A DNA stretch of 15,670 bases from Candidatus Gorgonimonas leptogorgiae (GTDB lineage Bacteria > Pseudomonadota > Gammaproteobacteria > Pseudomonadales > Endozoicomonadaceae). The stretch's first letter is position 1. Each line of letters opens with the position of its first letter. Both the position numbers and the translations under genes were made by a program. Shown one piece after another: positions 7,087 through 14,155 of the stretch. The stretch covers positions 1 to 15,670 of the forward strand of contig CAKNAD010000036.1 in NCBI GenBank assembly GCA_929200515.1. Direction: 5' to 3'. A model generated the notes under the pieces. The model searched no databases. It was not told where the DNA came from and saw only the letters and a list, made by a program, of their open reading frames with translations.

Positions 7087-8013
7087 ATGAAGAATTTAGA
7101 TATAATATCCGCAAAATTTAAAAAAGTAGCTGTACTTTATGGCGGTAACTCTAGTGAACGGGATGTAAGCTTAGTTTCTGGCAGTAGAATTTATCAGTCG
7201 TTAACTAAACAAAACATTCCTAGTATTCTTATTGATACTAAAGATAGTAATTTAATAAATATTTTAAAGGATAAATCTATTAGCCATGCTTTTATTGCTG
7301 TTCATGGTAAAGGTGGCGAAGATGGCCAATTACAAGCTTTATTAGAATTTTTACAGATTCCTTATACTGGTAGCAATGTTAAATCGTTAGCTATATCAAT
7401 TGATAAATATAAAAGTAAATTAATTTGGCAATCAATTGGAGTAACAACACCTAAAGGTACATTAATAACCCAAGTTGATGATTTATCCGCATACCAACAC
7501 TATATCCCAGCTTTTGTTAAACCTTGTGAAGAAGGCTCTAGTATTGGAGTTAATAAAGTAAATAATCTTGATGAACTTTATACTGCTTATAAACGAGCAC
7601 GGCAGTATAATCAAGATATCCTAATTGAAGAGTTTATTCCAGGTCGTGAATTAACTGTAGGCATATTAAACAATACAGTTTTACCAACTTTACAAATCAA
7701 ATCTAAAGCTAAATTTTATGATTATGAAGCAAAATATAATACTGATAGTACCGAGTATATTGTTGATAACAGCTTAACTGCTTTACAACAGCAAAAGCTC
7801 AATAGGCTTGCTTTACTAGCTTTTAATTCCCTAGGATGCTCAGGATGGGGCAGAGTAGATGTTATAGAAGATGCCAACGGAGAATTTTGGGTATTAGAAG
7901 TAAATACAGTTCCTGGAATGTCAGAAAAAAGTTTAATGCCTATGGCTGCTAATGTTTTAGGAATGAATTTTGATCAACTTGTACTAACTATATTAGCTAC
8001 TGCAAAAAATTAA
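7087..8013 (+). CDS. ddl: D-alanine--D-alanine ligase
   Basis: This is an ATP-grasp enzyme that joins two D-Ala residues for the peptidoglycan stem peptide, acting in the cytoplasm. It has 308 residues (E. coli DdlB 306). Motifs in order are VAVLYGGNSSERDVSL (14-29), HGKGGEDG (73-80), YTGS followed by IDKYKSK, FVKPCEEGSSIGV (143-155, nucleotide-binding), EEFIPGREL (181-189), and EVNTVPGMSEKSL (271-283, Mg2+ and substrate). The ATG at 7087 has no Shine-Dalgarno within 15 bases, and the only purine-rich GAAGG sits in the loop of the hairpin before it. It is the last gene of the plus-strand wall cluster; ftsQ, which often follows, is absent. Its 3' end overlaps a small opposite-strand ORF by 17 bases. 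Confidence 0.95.
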   Translation: MKNLDIISAKFKKVAVLYGGNSSERDVSLVSGSRIYQSLTKQNIPSILIDTKDSNLINILKDKSISHAFIAVHGKGGEDGQLQALLEFLQIPYTGSNVKSLAISIDKYKSKLIWQSIGVTTPKGTLITQVDDLSAYQHYIPAFVKPCEEGSSIGVNKVNNLDELYTAYKRARQYNQDILIEEFIPGRELTVGILNNTVLPTLQIKSKAKFYDYEAKYNTDSTEYIVDNSLTALQQQKLNRLALLAFNSLGCSGWGRVDVIEDANGEFWVLEVNTVPGMSEKSLMPMAANVLGMNFDQLVLTILATAKN

Positions 8014-8296
8014 TCTTTTTTTTTGCAGTCTTATTGTTATTACCATCATCTTTATTAGTCAAACAATTTTTTATTGCTAATGTTATGTATTTTTTATTGC
8101 TATCGATTATTTCATCTTCTGAATATTCTTGGGTGTCGTAATCTTCTAATTCCTTAGAATAACTTATACCATGGTCAGATTGTACATTATATTGGTGGTT
8201 TCCAAACTCACCTTTAGTAAAGGTTATGGTAGTGAAAGAAACATTCAATGCTAATGTTATAGAAATTATATTACGTCGTGCTTCATGTGATATCAT
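7997..8296 (-). CDS. Small orphan protein, possibly secreted (99 aa)
   Basis: No family is recognised. After a charged start (MISHEARR) a short apolar stretch (NIISITLALNVSFTTITF) resembles a weak signal peptide. The middle is acidic and Tyr-rich (KELEDYDTQEYSEDE) and the end is Lys/Asn-rich. The acidic composition recalls the tails of the 496-residue secreted protein and the left-edge membrane protein. The ribosome-binding site is weak: GGGT lies 11 bases upstream. The last 17 bases overlap ddl on the other strand. It could be a real lineage-specific gene, a remnant, or a chance ORF; without homologues I cannot decide. If it is not real, the 429 bases between ddl and thiC hold nothing else I can identify. 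Confidence 0.4.
   Translation of the reverse strand: MISHEARRNIISITLALNVSFTTITFTKGEFGNHQYNVQSDHGISYSKELEDYDTQEYSEDEIIDSNKKYITLAIKNCLTNKDDGNNNKTAKKKINFLQ
7999..8029. terminator. Possible intrinsic terminator at the end of ddl
   Basis: The arms actgcaaaaaa (7999-8009) and ttttttgcagt (8019-8029) form a perfect 11-bp stem around a 9-base loop, overlapping the ddl stop codon. The stem is A/T-rich with its T-run inside the arm, so it is an atypical terminator. It could work in both directions. It also lies inside the 3' end of the small minus-strand ORF. Confidence 0.4.
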
Positions 8297-8442
8297 CTAC
8301 TAAAGTTACCCATTAAGTCGCCAATTATTAAATACGAATATACCATATATTAAAAAAATGTATACAGTTTCAAGTAAAATATATACACATTTTTTATATA
8401 TGAAATTTAACATCTTTCATTTGCGAACTGCTATGAACAGCA

Positions 8443-10197
8443 CTAACTAGATTCAGTTTCTGTTGTATTACGCACATCGTGGGTCATACGCATAGGGCAA
8501 AAATTTGGCCCGCACATAGAGCAAAAACCTGCATCTTTAGCGCTATCTTGAGGCAGAGTTTCATCATGATACGCTTTTGCTGTTTCTGGATCTAGGGATA
8601 AATTAAATTGGTCTTCCCAACGAAATTCAAATCGGGCTTTAGATAGTGCGTTATCTCGTTTTTGAGCTAGAGGATGCTGTTTAGCAACATCAGCTGCATG
8701 GGCTGCTATTTTATAAGCCATTAATCCTTGTTTTACATCTTCTTTATTAGGTAAACCTAAGTGTTCTTTAGGGGTCACATAACACAGCATAGCACAACCA
8801 AACCATCCTATCATTGCAGCACCTATACCCGATGTTATATGGTCATAACCTGGAGCAATATCAGTAGTCAATGGCCCTAAAGTATAAAATGGAGCTTCAT
8901 GACAATATTCTAATTGTTTATCCATATTTTCTTTTATCAAGTGCATTGGAATATGACCGGGACCTTCTACCATTGCTTGTACATCATGCTCCCATGCACG
9001 CTTTGTTAGCTCTCCTAGTGTTTTTAATTCTGCAAATTGAGCGGCATCGTTAGCATCTGCTATGGATCCTGGACGTAAACCATCGCCAAGAGATAAAGTA
9101 ATATCATAGCGCTTACATATTTCACATATATCATCGAAATGATCATATAAAAAGTTTTGTTTATTATGGATTTCACACCATTGTCCAAGAATACCGCCAC
9201 CTCTTGATACAATTCCAGTAACTCTATTAGTAGTTAATTTAACATGTTCTCTTAATGTTGCCGCATGAATGGTAAAATAGTCTACACCTTGTTCAGCCTG
9301 TTCAATTAAGGTATCTTGCATAACTTGCCAATTTAACTTAGCTACATTACCATTTACCTTTTCCAATGCCTGATAAATAGGAACTGTACCAATAGGAACT
9401 GGTGAATTACGAATTATCCACTGTCTAGTTTCATGGATGTTTTTACCAGTAGAAAGATCCATTACAGTATCTGCACCCCAGCGAGTAGACCATAATAACT
9501 TTTCGACTTCTTCTTGTATACTAGAACTTACTGGCGAATTACCAATATTAGCATTTACTTTAACTAAGAAATTACGGCCAATAATCATTGGCTCTGCTTC
9601 AGGGTGGTTAATATTAGAAGGGATAACAGCTCTTCCACATGCAACTTCATTACGAATAAATTCCGCCGTTATTACTGGTTTTTTAGTTTCTCCCATAGAT
9701 TCACGAATGGCAATGTATTCCATTTCTTTAGTAATTATACCACGTCTAGCATAGTGTAATTGAGTAACATTTTTATTCTTTTTAGCTGTTAAAATTTTTT
9801 TTACTGAATTAAAACGTAACTCTTCTAGCATAATATCCTGACTGCGATTACAAGCATACTTAGAAGAAAGTTTAGTGGTAGAATTAGTATCTTTACGTTC
9901 TAAAATCCAATCTAGTCTTATAGGATCAAGGCCTTTAGTTAAGTCTGGAGTAAAGTTTGGGTTAGTATAAGGACCTGAAGTATCATATAAATTTATATAT
10001 TCTACATTAGATGTTTTGCTATATTTATTAGTTCGATTGCCAATTTGCACTTTTCTCATGCCCACTTTTACTGAGCTGTTGCCTTCTATATAAACCTTTT
10101 GTGCATTTGGAAATGGCTGACAAATGTCTTCTAGTAATTTGTTTTCATGTGTTAACTTTTGGGGTGTTTTTTTTATTTCGGTATAGTCATAACTCAT
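8443..10197 (-). CDS. thiC: ThiC, phosphomethylpyrimidine synthase (radical SAM)
   Basis: ThiC converts aminoimidazole ribotide to HMP-phosphate, the pyrimidine half of thiamine, using S-adenosylmethionine and a 4Fe-4S cluster. Starting at ATG 10197 (MSYDYTEIKK) gives 584 residues; the frame runs on to a TTG at 10284, but that extension has no counterpart in the family. The C-terminal cluster motif CX2CX4C is intact (Cys559, Cys562, Cys567 in FCSMCGPNFC). Core blocks are visible, including NANIGNSPV, GADTVMDLSTG, SRGGG, GDGLRPGS, EGPGHIPM and GPLTTDIAPGYDHI. It is therefore expected to be active. No other thi gene is in the window. It follows pabA with a 214-base gap holding a possible promoter. 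I saw no TPP riboswitch, unusual for thiC in this group. Confidence 0.96.
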   Translation of the reverse strand: MSYDYTEIKKTPQKLTHENKLLEDICQPFPNAQKVYIEGNSSVKVGMRKVQIGNRTNKYSKTSNVEYINLYDTSGPYTNPNFTPDLTKGLDPIRLDWILERKDTNSTTKLSSKYACNRSQDIMLEELRFNSVKKILTAKKNKNVTQLHYARRGIITKEMEYIAIRESMGETKKPVITAEFIRNEVACGRAVIPSNINHPEAEPMIIGRNFLVKVNANIGNSPVSSSIQEEVEKLLWSTRWGADTVMDLSTGKNIHETRQWIIRNSPVPIGTVPIYQALEKVNGNVAKLNWQVMQDTLIEQAEQGVDYFTIHAATLREHVKLTTNRVTGIVSRGGGILGQWCEIHNKQNFLYDHFDDICEICKRYDITLSLGDGLRPGSIADANDAAQFAELKTLGELTKRAWEHDVQAMVEGPGHIPMHLIKENMDKQLEYCHEAPFYTLGPLTTDIAPGYDHITSGIGAAMIGWFGCAMLCYVTPKEHLGLPNKEDVKQGLMAYKIAAHAADVAKQHPLAQKRDNALSKARFEFRWEDQFNLSLDPETAKAYHDETLPQDSAKDAGFCSMCGPNFCPMRMTHDVRNTTETESS

Positions 10198-10263
10198 ATA
10201 TAAAGTCTCAGTATTGTAAAAAAGATATAGGAATAAGCCTAATCTATATGAAAATATTAGTTT

Positions 10264-10292
10264 ATAATAAGGCTTTATTAGCAAAACACCAA
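10264..10292 (-). promoter_or_regulatory. Putative thiC promoter
   Basis: On the minus strand TTGGTG (10292-10287), 17 bases, then TATTAT (10269-10264). The -10 is five of six to consensus; the -35 is only three of six. The implied leader is about 60 bases. The -35 box lies in the loop of the inverted repeat at 10274-10305, one arm of which fills the spacer. Confidence 0.3.
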
Positions 10293-10305
10293 AAGTGCTA
10301 ATAAA
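10274..10305. repeat. 10-bp inverted repeat upstream of thiC
   Basis: tttattagca (10274-10283) and tgctaataaa (10296-10305) are perfect inverted copies around a 12-base centre. The element brackets the putative thiC -35 box, an arrangement typical of an operator. A hairpin is the alternative. Confidence 0.5.
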
Positions 10306-10359
10306 AACTTAGATATTTAATTTATTAAAAATATCGTAAGCCACCTTAGTTAATGGGAG

Positions 10360-10382
10360 ATAATACATGCAATTGGTATTAT
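10360..10382. repeat. 7-bp inverted repeat in the pabA-thiC gap
   Basis: ataatac (10360-10366) and gtattat (10376-10382) flank a 9-base centre about 30 bases after the pabA stop. No T-run follows on the minus strand. It could be a weak hairpin at the pabA 3' end or nothing. Confidence 0.25.
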
Positions 10383-10411
10383 AAGTTGTGTTTCTATAAA
10401 AACGGAAGAGG

Positions 10412-10996
10412 TTATTTATATGATGTCAAAAAACACTGTAATAAATCCATACCATATTCTGATGCTATAGATTCAGGATGAAATTGTAAACCTTCAATAC
10501 TATACTCCACGTGTTTAATACCCATTATTTCATAGTTATTTGTATTTTTGTCTTGTGTCCAAGCCGTAACTATTAGGCTTTTAGGTAATGTAGTTTTATC
10601 TACAATCAATGAATGATATCGTGTAGCTAAAAAAGATTTACTAATTTCAGAAAATATGCCTCGTTGATTATGCCAAATAGTTGACTGTTTACCATGGATT
10701 TCTTTATTAGCTACAACTATATTGCCTCCAAATACTTCTGCTATAACTTGATGACCTAAACAAACACCTAATATAGGGATTTTAGCTTTAAACTGTTTTA
10801 CAGTTTCAATAGAAATTCCAGCTTGTTTGGGGGCTCCAGGACCTGGAGAGATTACAATGTAGTCGGGTTTATAATAGCCTATTTCTTTGATTGTAAGTTG
10901 GTCATTGCGTTTTACTACAACTTGTTGTCCAAGAACTGCAAAATACTGCACTAAGTTATAAGTAAAAGAATCATAATTGTCAATAATTAATAGCAT
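10412..10996 (-). CDS. pabA: Class I glutamine amidotransferase, PabA (aminodeoxychorismate synthase component II)
   Basis: The protein releases ammonia from glutamine for a chorismate-using partner: PabB in p-aminobenzoate/folate synthesis, or TrpE in tryptophan synthesis. It has 194 residues (E. coli PabA 187). The nucleophile is Cys79 in GVCLGHQ, the rest of the triad is His173 and Glu175 in FHPES, and the oxyanion strand is PGPG (51-54). The start IDNYDSFTYNLVQYF and the RYHSL and EIMGIKH blocks follow E. coli PabA closely. I prefer PabA because no trp genes are nearby, but PabA and TrpG are hard to separate by sequence and one protein can serve both. No clear ribosome-binding site precedes ATG 10996. 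It lies 51 bases after yajQ on the same strand, so co-transcription is likely. Confidence 0.88.
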   Translation of the reverse strand: MLLIIDNYDSFTYNLVQYFAVLGQQVVVKRNDQLTIKEIGYYKPDYIVISPGPGAPKQAGISIETVKQFKAKIPILGVCLGHQVIAEVFGGNIVVANKEIHGKQSTIWHNQRGIFSEISKSFLATRYHSLIVDKTTLPKSLIVTAWTQDKNTNNYEIMGIKHVEYSIEGLQFHPESIASEYGMDLLQCFLTSYK

Positions 10997-11047
10997 TATG
11001 GTTATACATTTTTTTGCATTTACAAAAATAATATTGTAAGGTTAATA

Positions 11048-11533
11048 TTAATCTCGAAAATTTTGATATTGTAATGGAATAGTTAAATCAGCCTCTTTTA
11101 ATAATCTCATAGTGGCTTGCAGGTCATCACGTTTTTTAGCTGTAACTCTGATTTGCTCTCCTTGTATGGCAGCTTGTACTTTTAATTTAGATTCCTTGAT
11201 TATCTTAATAATAGACTTACTAGTATTTTGATCTATACCTTGACGTATATTAATATTTTGTTTTACCATTTTTCCAGAAGCAAAAGCTTCTTCTATGTCC
11301 ATACAACTAGTATCTATTTTACGTGCAATCAATTTAGATTTTAATATTTCTAGCATTTGTTGCAATTGAAAATCTGCTTCAGCTGTTAATATTATAGTAA
11401 ATTGTTTTTCTTGCTTAAAACTAGCTTCAACATTACGAAAATCGTAACGCGTTTTTAGCTCTCTATTTGCTTGATCTAAAGCATTAGATAGTTCATGAGT
11501 GTCAACCTCAGATACCGCATCAAAAGATGGCAT
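11048..11533 (-). CDS. yajQ: YajQ family nucleotide-binding protein (UPF0234)
   Basis: This 161-residue cytoplasmic protein matches E. coli YajQ (163). It opens with PSFDAVSEVD and has YDFRNVEASF, the central ADFQLQQ block, SKLKVQAAIQGEQIRVT, KRDDLQATM and the terminal NFRD. The family has two ferredoxin-like domains and binds nucleotides; a Xanthomonas homologue was reported to bind cyclic-di-GMP and act in gene regulation. The role here is not known. The ATG at 11533 is chosen over an in-frame TTG at 11593 because the family begins MPSFD and GGGGT stands five bases upstream. A promoter-like pair also falls inside the would-be extension. It is the first gene of the yajQ-pabA-thiC run. Confidence 0.94.
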   Translation of the reverse strand: MPSFDAVSEVDTHELSNALDQANRELKTRYDFRNVEASFKQEKQFTIILTAEADFQLQQMLEILKSKLIARKIDTSCMDIEEAFASGKMVKQNINIRQGIDQNTSKSIIKIIKESKLKVQAAIQGEQIRVTAKKRDDLQATMRLLKEADLTIPLQYQNFRD

Positions 11534-11565
11534 GATAAACCCCGTGTAATTAAATATTTTATAAA

Positions 11566-11593
11566 ATATTATCATAAAAAAAAAAGCAGTCAA
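11566..11593 (-). promoter_or_regulatory. Putative sigma70-type promoter for yajQ
   Basis: On the minus strand TTGACT (11593-11588), a 16-base T-rich spacer, then TAATAT (11571-11566). The implied start about 25 bases before ATG 11533 supports that start codon. Confidence 0.45.
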
Positions 11594-11644
11594 AATCTTT
11601 TATTTTTCTAACAGCTAATAATTACTAATACAGCTATTTTTTTC

Positions 11645-11673
11645 TTTACAGTATAGTTATTCTGCTATATAAT
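11645..11673 (+). promoter_or_regulatory. Near-consensus sigma70-type promoter for the hydrolase-like gene
   Basis: TTTACA (11645-11650), a 17-base spacer and a perfect TATAAT (11668-11673) make this the best promoter match in the window. It points at the gene starting at 11774, leaving a 5' leader of roughly 90 bases. Confidence 0.6.
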
Positions 11674-11773
11674 CCTAGGCATAATATTTATAAATCAGCT
11701 CACAAAATAAAAATAAGAAAACAACATATACTATGTTAAACATCAAGTCTAATTTAATAATAAGATTAAAACT

Positions 11774-12796
11774 ATGCCTATGATAAATGATCCTCTATCT
11801 CCTTTTTTAAGGGATTTTGATAGATACCACAATGAGCAGGGTAATTTGTTTTTTAATAAAGCAAATAATAAATCGTATCGATATAAAAACAGTATTATAG
11901 AAAGCATGTGTGATAAAAATTTTATCGCTGATACATTAGAAACAATTATATATTTTAATATGTTTTGTGGTAAGAGACTATATGAATATACTATAAAATG
12001 GGCATTAGATACCAGAATGGGGCTTACTGAATTATCAGGTGAATATTTATTACCTTCACAGTTCAAACAAGGTAGTATTACCACCAATACTTTTTTAGAT
12101 GAAGACTCTAATATGAGCTATAGAGGAAGCTGTAGTATTATGCTACAAAATGCTTTAGCTAATCCAAAGTATCAACAAAATAAATTTAAAAAGATACATA
12201 TTGACTATAAAAATATTAAATTATCAGCATTGATTTGTTACCCTGTTAATTATAATATAGAGAATACTAGCCAATGTATATTATTTTATAACCCCAATAA
12301 TAAAACTATTGCAGAATATATGATTAACACCAAAGCAGGAGTTATATTAAAAAATAGTATTCCGCAACAAGCCCAACAAATAAAGCAACTACCGTTAATT
12401 ATGTATGACTATATTAATACGGGCTCTAATCACAGAAGTCATACCCCAAAAGCAACTTTAACAACTACAATCAATAGCGGTAAAGCCGTATTAAATTATG
12501 CTATTACTAATTGTGAAGCAGTACATATTTATGGCGAAGGCTTAGGTTATAACATAGCAGCTTTATCTTTACAAAAATATTTGCAAGAAAACCAAAACGT
12601 TAATATAAGTAGGATACATTTTTACAATGTAAATAATACAAATGCTACTGCTAATGAATTATTAATTAATTACCCTAACTGGTTGTATGTGTTAGGATAT
12701 ATAGCAGGATTTAACATTGCAGCTGAATATGCAGTTAAATACTTGCTTGATTACGGAATGCAAATAACGCAGCAGGTTTTTGATCAAATTGATTAA
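11774..12796 (+). CDS. Alpha/beta-hydrolase-like protein lacking the nucleophile serine
   Basis: The protein has 340 residues. The C-terminal two thirds read like an alpha/beta-hydrolase core: a strand IKLSALICYPV, a strand SQCILFYNPNNKTIAEY, then LPLIMYDYINTGSNHRS at the usual oxyanion-loop position. A helix with NSGKAVLNYA follows, then HIYGEGLGYNIAAL where the nucleophile elbow GHSLGG belongs. There GxSxG is GEGLG (254-258), with Gly256 in place of Ser, so ordinary serine-hydrolase chemistry should be lost. From memory it resembles the DUF818/CHLPS-type proteins of Chlamydia and Legionella; I could not check this. No signal peptide or membrane helix is evident at the N-terminus, and the first 130 residues match nothing I know. 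ATG 11774 has a weak ribosome-binding site, and a second ATG follows at 11780. It is transcribed from its own promoter and is convergent with the next orphan. Confidence 0.7.
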   Translation: MPMINDPLSPFLRDFDRYHNEQGNLFFNKANNKSYRYKNSIIESMCDKNFIADTLETIIYFNMFCGKRLYEYTIKWALDTRMGLTELSGEYLLPSQFKQGSITTNTFLDEDSNMSYRGSCSIMLQNALANPKYQQNKFKKIHIDYKNIKLSALICYPVNYNIENTSQCILFYNPNNKTIAEYMINTKAGVILKNSIPQQAQQIKQLPLIMYDYINTGSNHRSHTPKATLTTTINSGKAVLNYAITNCEAVHIYGEGLGYNIAALSLQKYLQENQNVNISRIHFYNVNNTNATANELLINYPNWLYVLGYIAGFNIAAEYAVKYLLDYGMQITQQVFDQID

Positions 12797-12842
12797 AACA
12801 TCACAGAATTGCAGTTAGCTTTTAATAACCCATAATATTAGT

Positions 12843-13886
12843 TTAATCAGAAATATCAGTATTATTAACTTTTTTTGCTATAGAATAAAAAATCATAGGA
12901 AATTTAAATAACATAAAAATAGCACAGAGAGTTTTTTCAATATAACAACTTAGGTTTAAACATTCTTTCTCCAAAGAAGACAGTTCATAGCAGGGGGAGG
13001 TTGTGTTAATATGATATTCTTTAATGCTTAAAGTAATAAAGTCAAAAAAATTACTGCCAATAGCATTAACTCCGTAGGTAGTTATAAAGGCTTGTATAAC
13101 TTCATTTAGTTTTGGGTTGTTTTGAAGTATATGCGGATTATTTTTAAAATGCTTAAAAATATTACTAGCTAATATACGTTCTTTTGTTGAAGTATGGCTA
13201 CAATAAAACTCTTTCCTTTCTTCAGATATTCTATACCAGTTTCTATCTGTATCAACTTCCAAGATCCTACCGCTTCTTTCAAATTCTGCTTCAAGTTTAC
13301 GTAAATTACCGTTAGAAATTGGATTTTTTTGTAACAAGTTTTTTATGTATCCGGCAAAACCAGAACCACGGCTACTAGGTATAGATGTAGGATATCCGTT
13401 GTAATAGTCTTGAAGTTTTTTTGAGGTAATAAATTTATATATTGCTAGAAAGCCATTATTATGACCATATTTTTTATCAGGGTTAAAGGCATCTTGTAGC
13501 CAATCAATACATGCATCAGAGAATCTAAAATATGGAGCAAAACTTACTTGATAAAAATCATGAGTAAATATATCTTGATCATAAGTGAGATGAGTATAAC
13601 GCATATGAGCTATGAGCAATTCAAAAGTCCATCCATAAGAGTCTGGGAATGGCTCTTCACTTCCGTAAATAGGAAGTAACTTATCATTGTTTGTATTTTG
13701 AGAATTATTATTTGCAGTAATTGCATAAATACCTCTACTATTATTTGCAGTGCTAGGTTCTGAAAAATTATTACTGTTAGCTTCTATATATCGCTGTGTT
13801 GGCTGTTGTTGGCTGTCTGTAGTTGAAGTAACTATTGTATTATTACTATTGATAGCTGAAATTGTTGGAAAACCCTGTAAATTCAT
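12843..13886 (-). CDS. Orphan protein with low-complexity N-terminus (347 aa)
   Basis: Not recognised. Roughly the first 75 residues are rich in Asn, Ser, Thr and Gln and look disordered, with no signal peptide. A folded-looking region follows with many aromatic residues (DSYGWTFELL, FAPYFRFSDACIDWL) and a charged helical stretch (LRKLEAEFERSGR). Near the C-terminus, CAIFMLFKFPMIFYSIAKKV could be one membrane-associated helix. ATG 13886 is chosen because GAAGGT (13893-13898) stands six bases upstream; the frame extends six codons to a TTG at 13904, but that start would have to read through this site. A disordered N-terminus on a cytoplasmic orphan in a host-associated bacterium would fit a type IV secretion effector, but nothing here proves it. 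It is convergent with the hydrolase-like gene and divergent from lptA. Confidence 0.65.
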   Translation of the reverse strand: MNLQGFPTISAINSNNTIVTSTTDSQQQPTQRYIEANSNNFSEPSTANNSRGIYAITANNNSQNTNNDKLLPIYGSEEPFPDSYGWTFELLIAHMRYTHLTYDQDIFTHDFYQVSFAPYFRFSDACIDWLQDAFNPDKKYGHNNGFLAIYKFITSKKLQDYYNGYPTSIPSSRGSGFAGYIKNLLQKNPISNGNLRKLEAEFERSGRILEVDTDRNWYRISEERKEFYCSHTSTKERILASNIFKHFKNNPHILQNNPKLNEVIQAFITTYGVNAIGSNFFDFITLSIKEYHINTTSPCYELSSLEKECLNLSCYIEKTLCAIFMLFKFPMIFYSIAKKVNNTDISD

Positions 13887-14141
13887 ACTTTTACCTTCTG
13901 TCAATTTAAATTTTGAATCTTGTTATAGTTAGTTAATAGCATCTAATTTATAGACAAAAAACTGTTAATTAAATTCAATAATAATTTTTTTAACCTGTTT
14001 ATCACCTATAAAAGCCTTATAGATTAACTAAGAGAATAATTTTAATATAAATAACTAATTTATAAGAAATGGCAATAGTAATTTTAATGTGTTACAGTAT
14101 AGATAATTTATATTCTTTTAATTTAAATTTGAGTGTTTTTA

Positions 14142-14155
14142 GAGGAAATAACATG
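14142..14155 (+). promoter_or_regulatory. Shine-Dalgarno site deciding the lptA start
   Basis: GAGGAA at 14142-14147 lies five bases before ATG 14153. The longer frame, open from 14069, has no such site, and its extra 28 residues would hide the signal peptide. Confidence 0.65.

Noticed and set aside
9437..9754. 105-codon plus-strand ORF antisense to thiC
   Set aside because: Antisense to a conserved ThiC core with no independent start signals or domain.
10198..10284. Longer ThiC N-terminus from a TTG at 10284
   Set aside because: The extra 29 residues are aromatic and unlike any ThiC start, and would overlap the putative promoter; MSYDY at 10197 fits the family.
10198..10411. TPP (THI-box) riboswitch before thiC, prompted by CTGAGA at 10211-10206 on the minus strand
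   Set aside because: The CTGAGA is only about ten bases from the start codon and none of the other conserved riboswitch segments or helices can be placed around it.
11534..11593. Longer YajQ N-terminus from a TTG at 11593
   Set aside because: The family begins MPSFD, a GGGGT site precedes ATG 11533, and the extension contains promoter-like sequence.
11733..11783. 16-codon leader ORF overlapping the start of the hydrolase-like gene
   Set aside because: It has no ribosome-binding site and no regulatory codon pattern; short ORFs are expected by chance.
12790..12849. 8-bp inverted repeat (tgattaaa / tttaatca) spanning the convergent stops of the hydrolase-like and 347-aa genes
   Set aside because: The 44-base loop is too large for a terminator and the arms include the stop codons themselves; chance is likely in AT-rich DNA.
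14069..14152. Longer LptA N-terminus from ATG 14069
   Set aside because: It would bury the signal peptide and ignore the GAGGAA site before ATG 14153.
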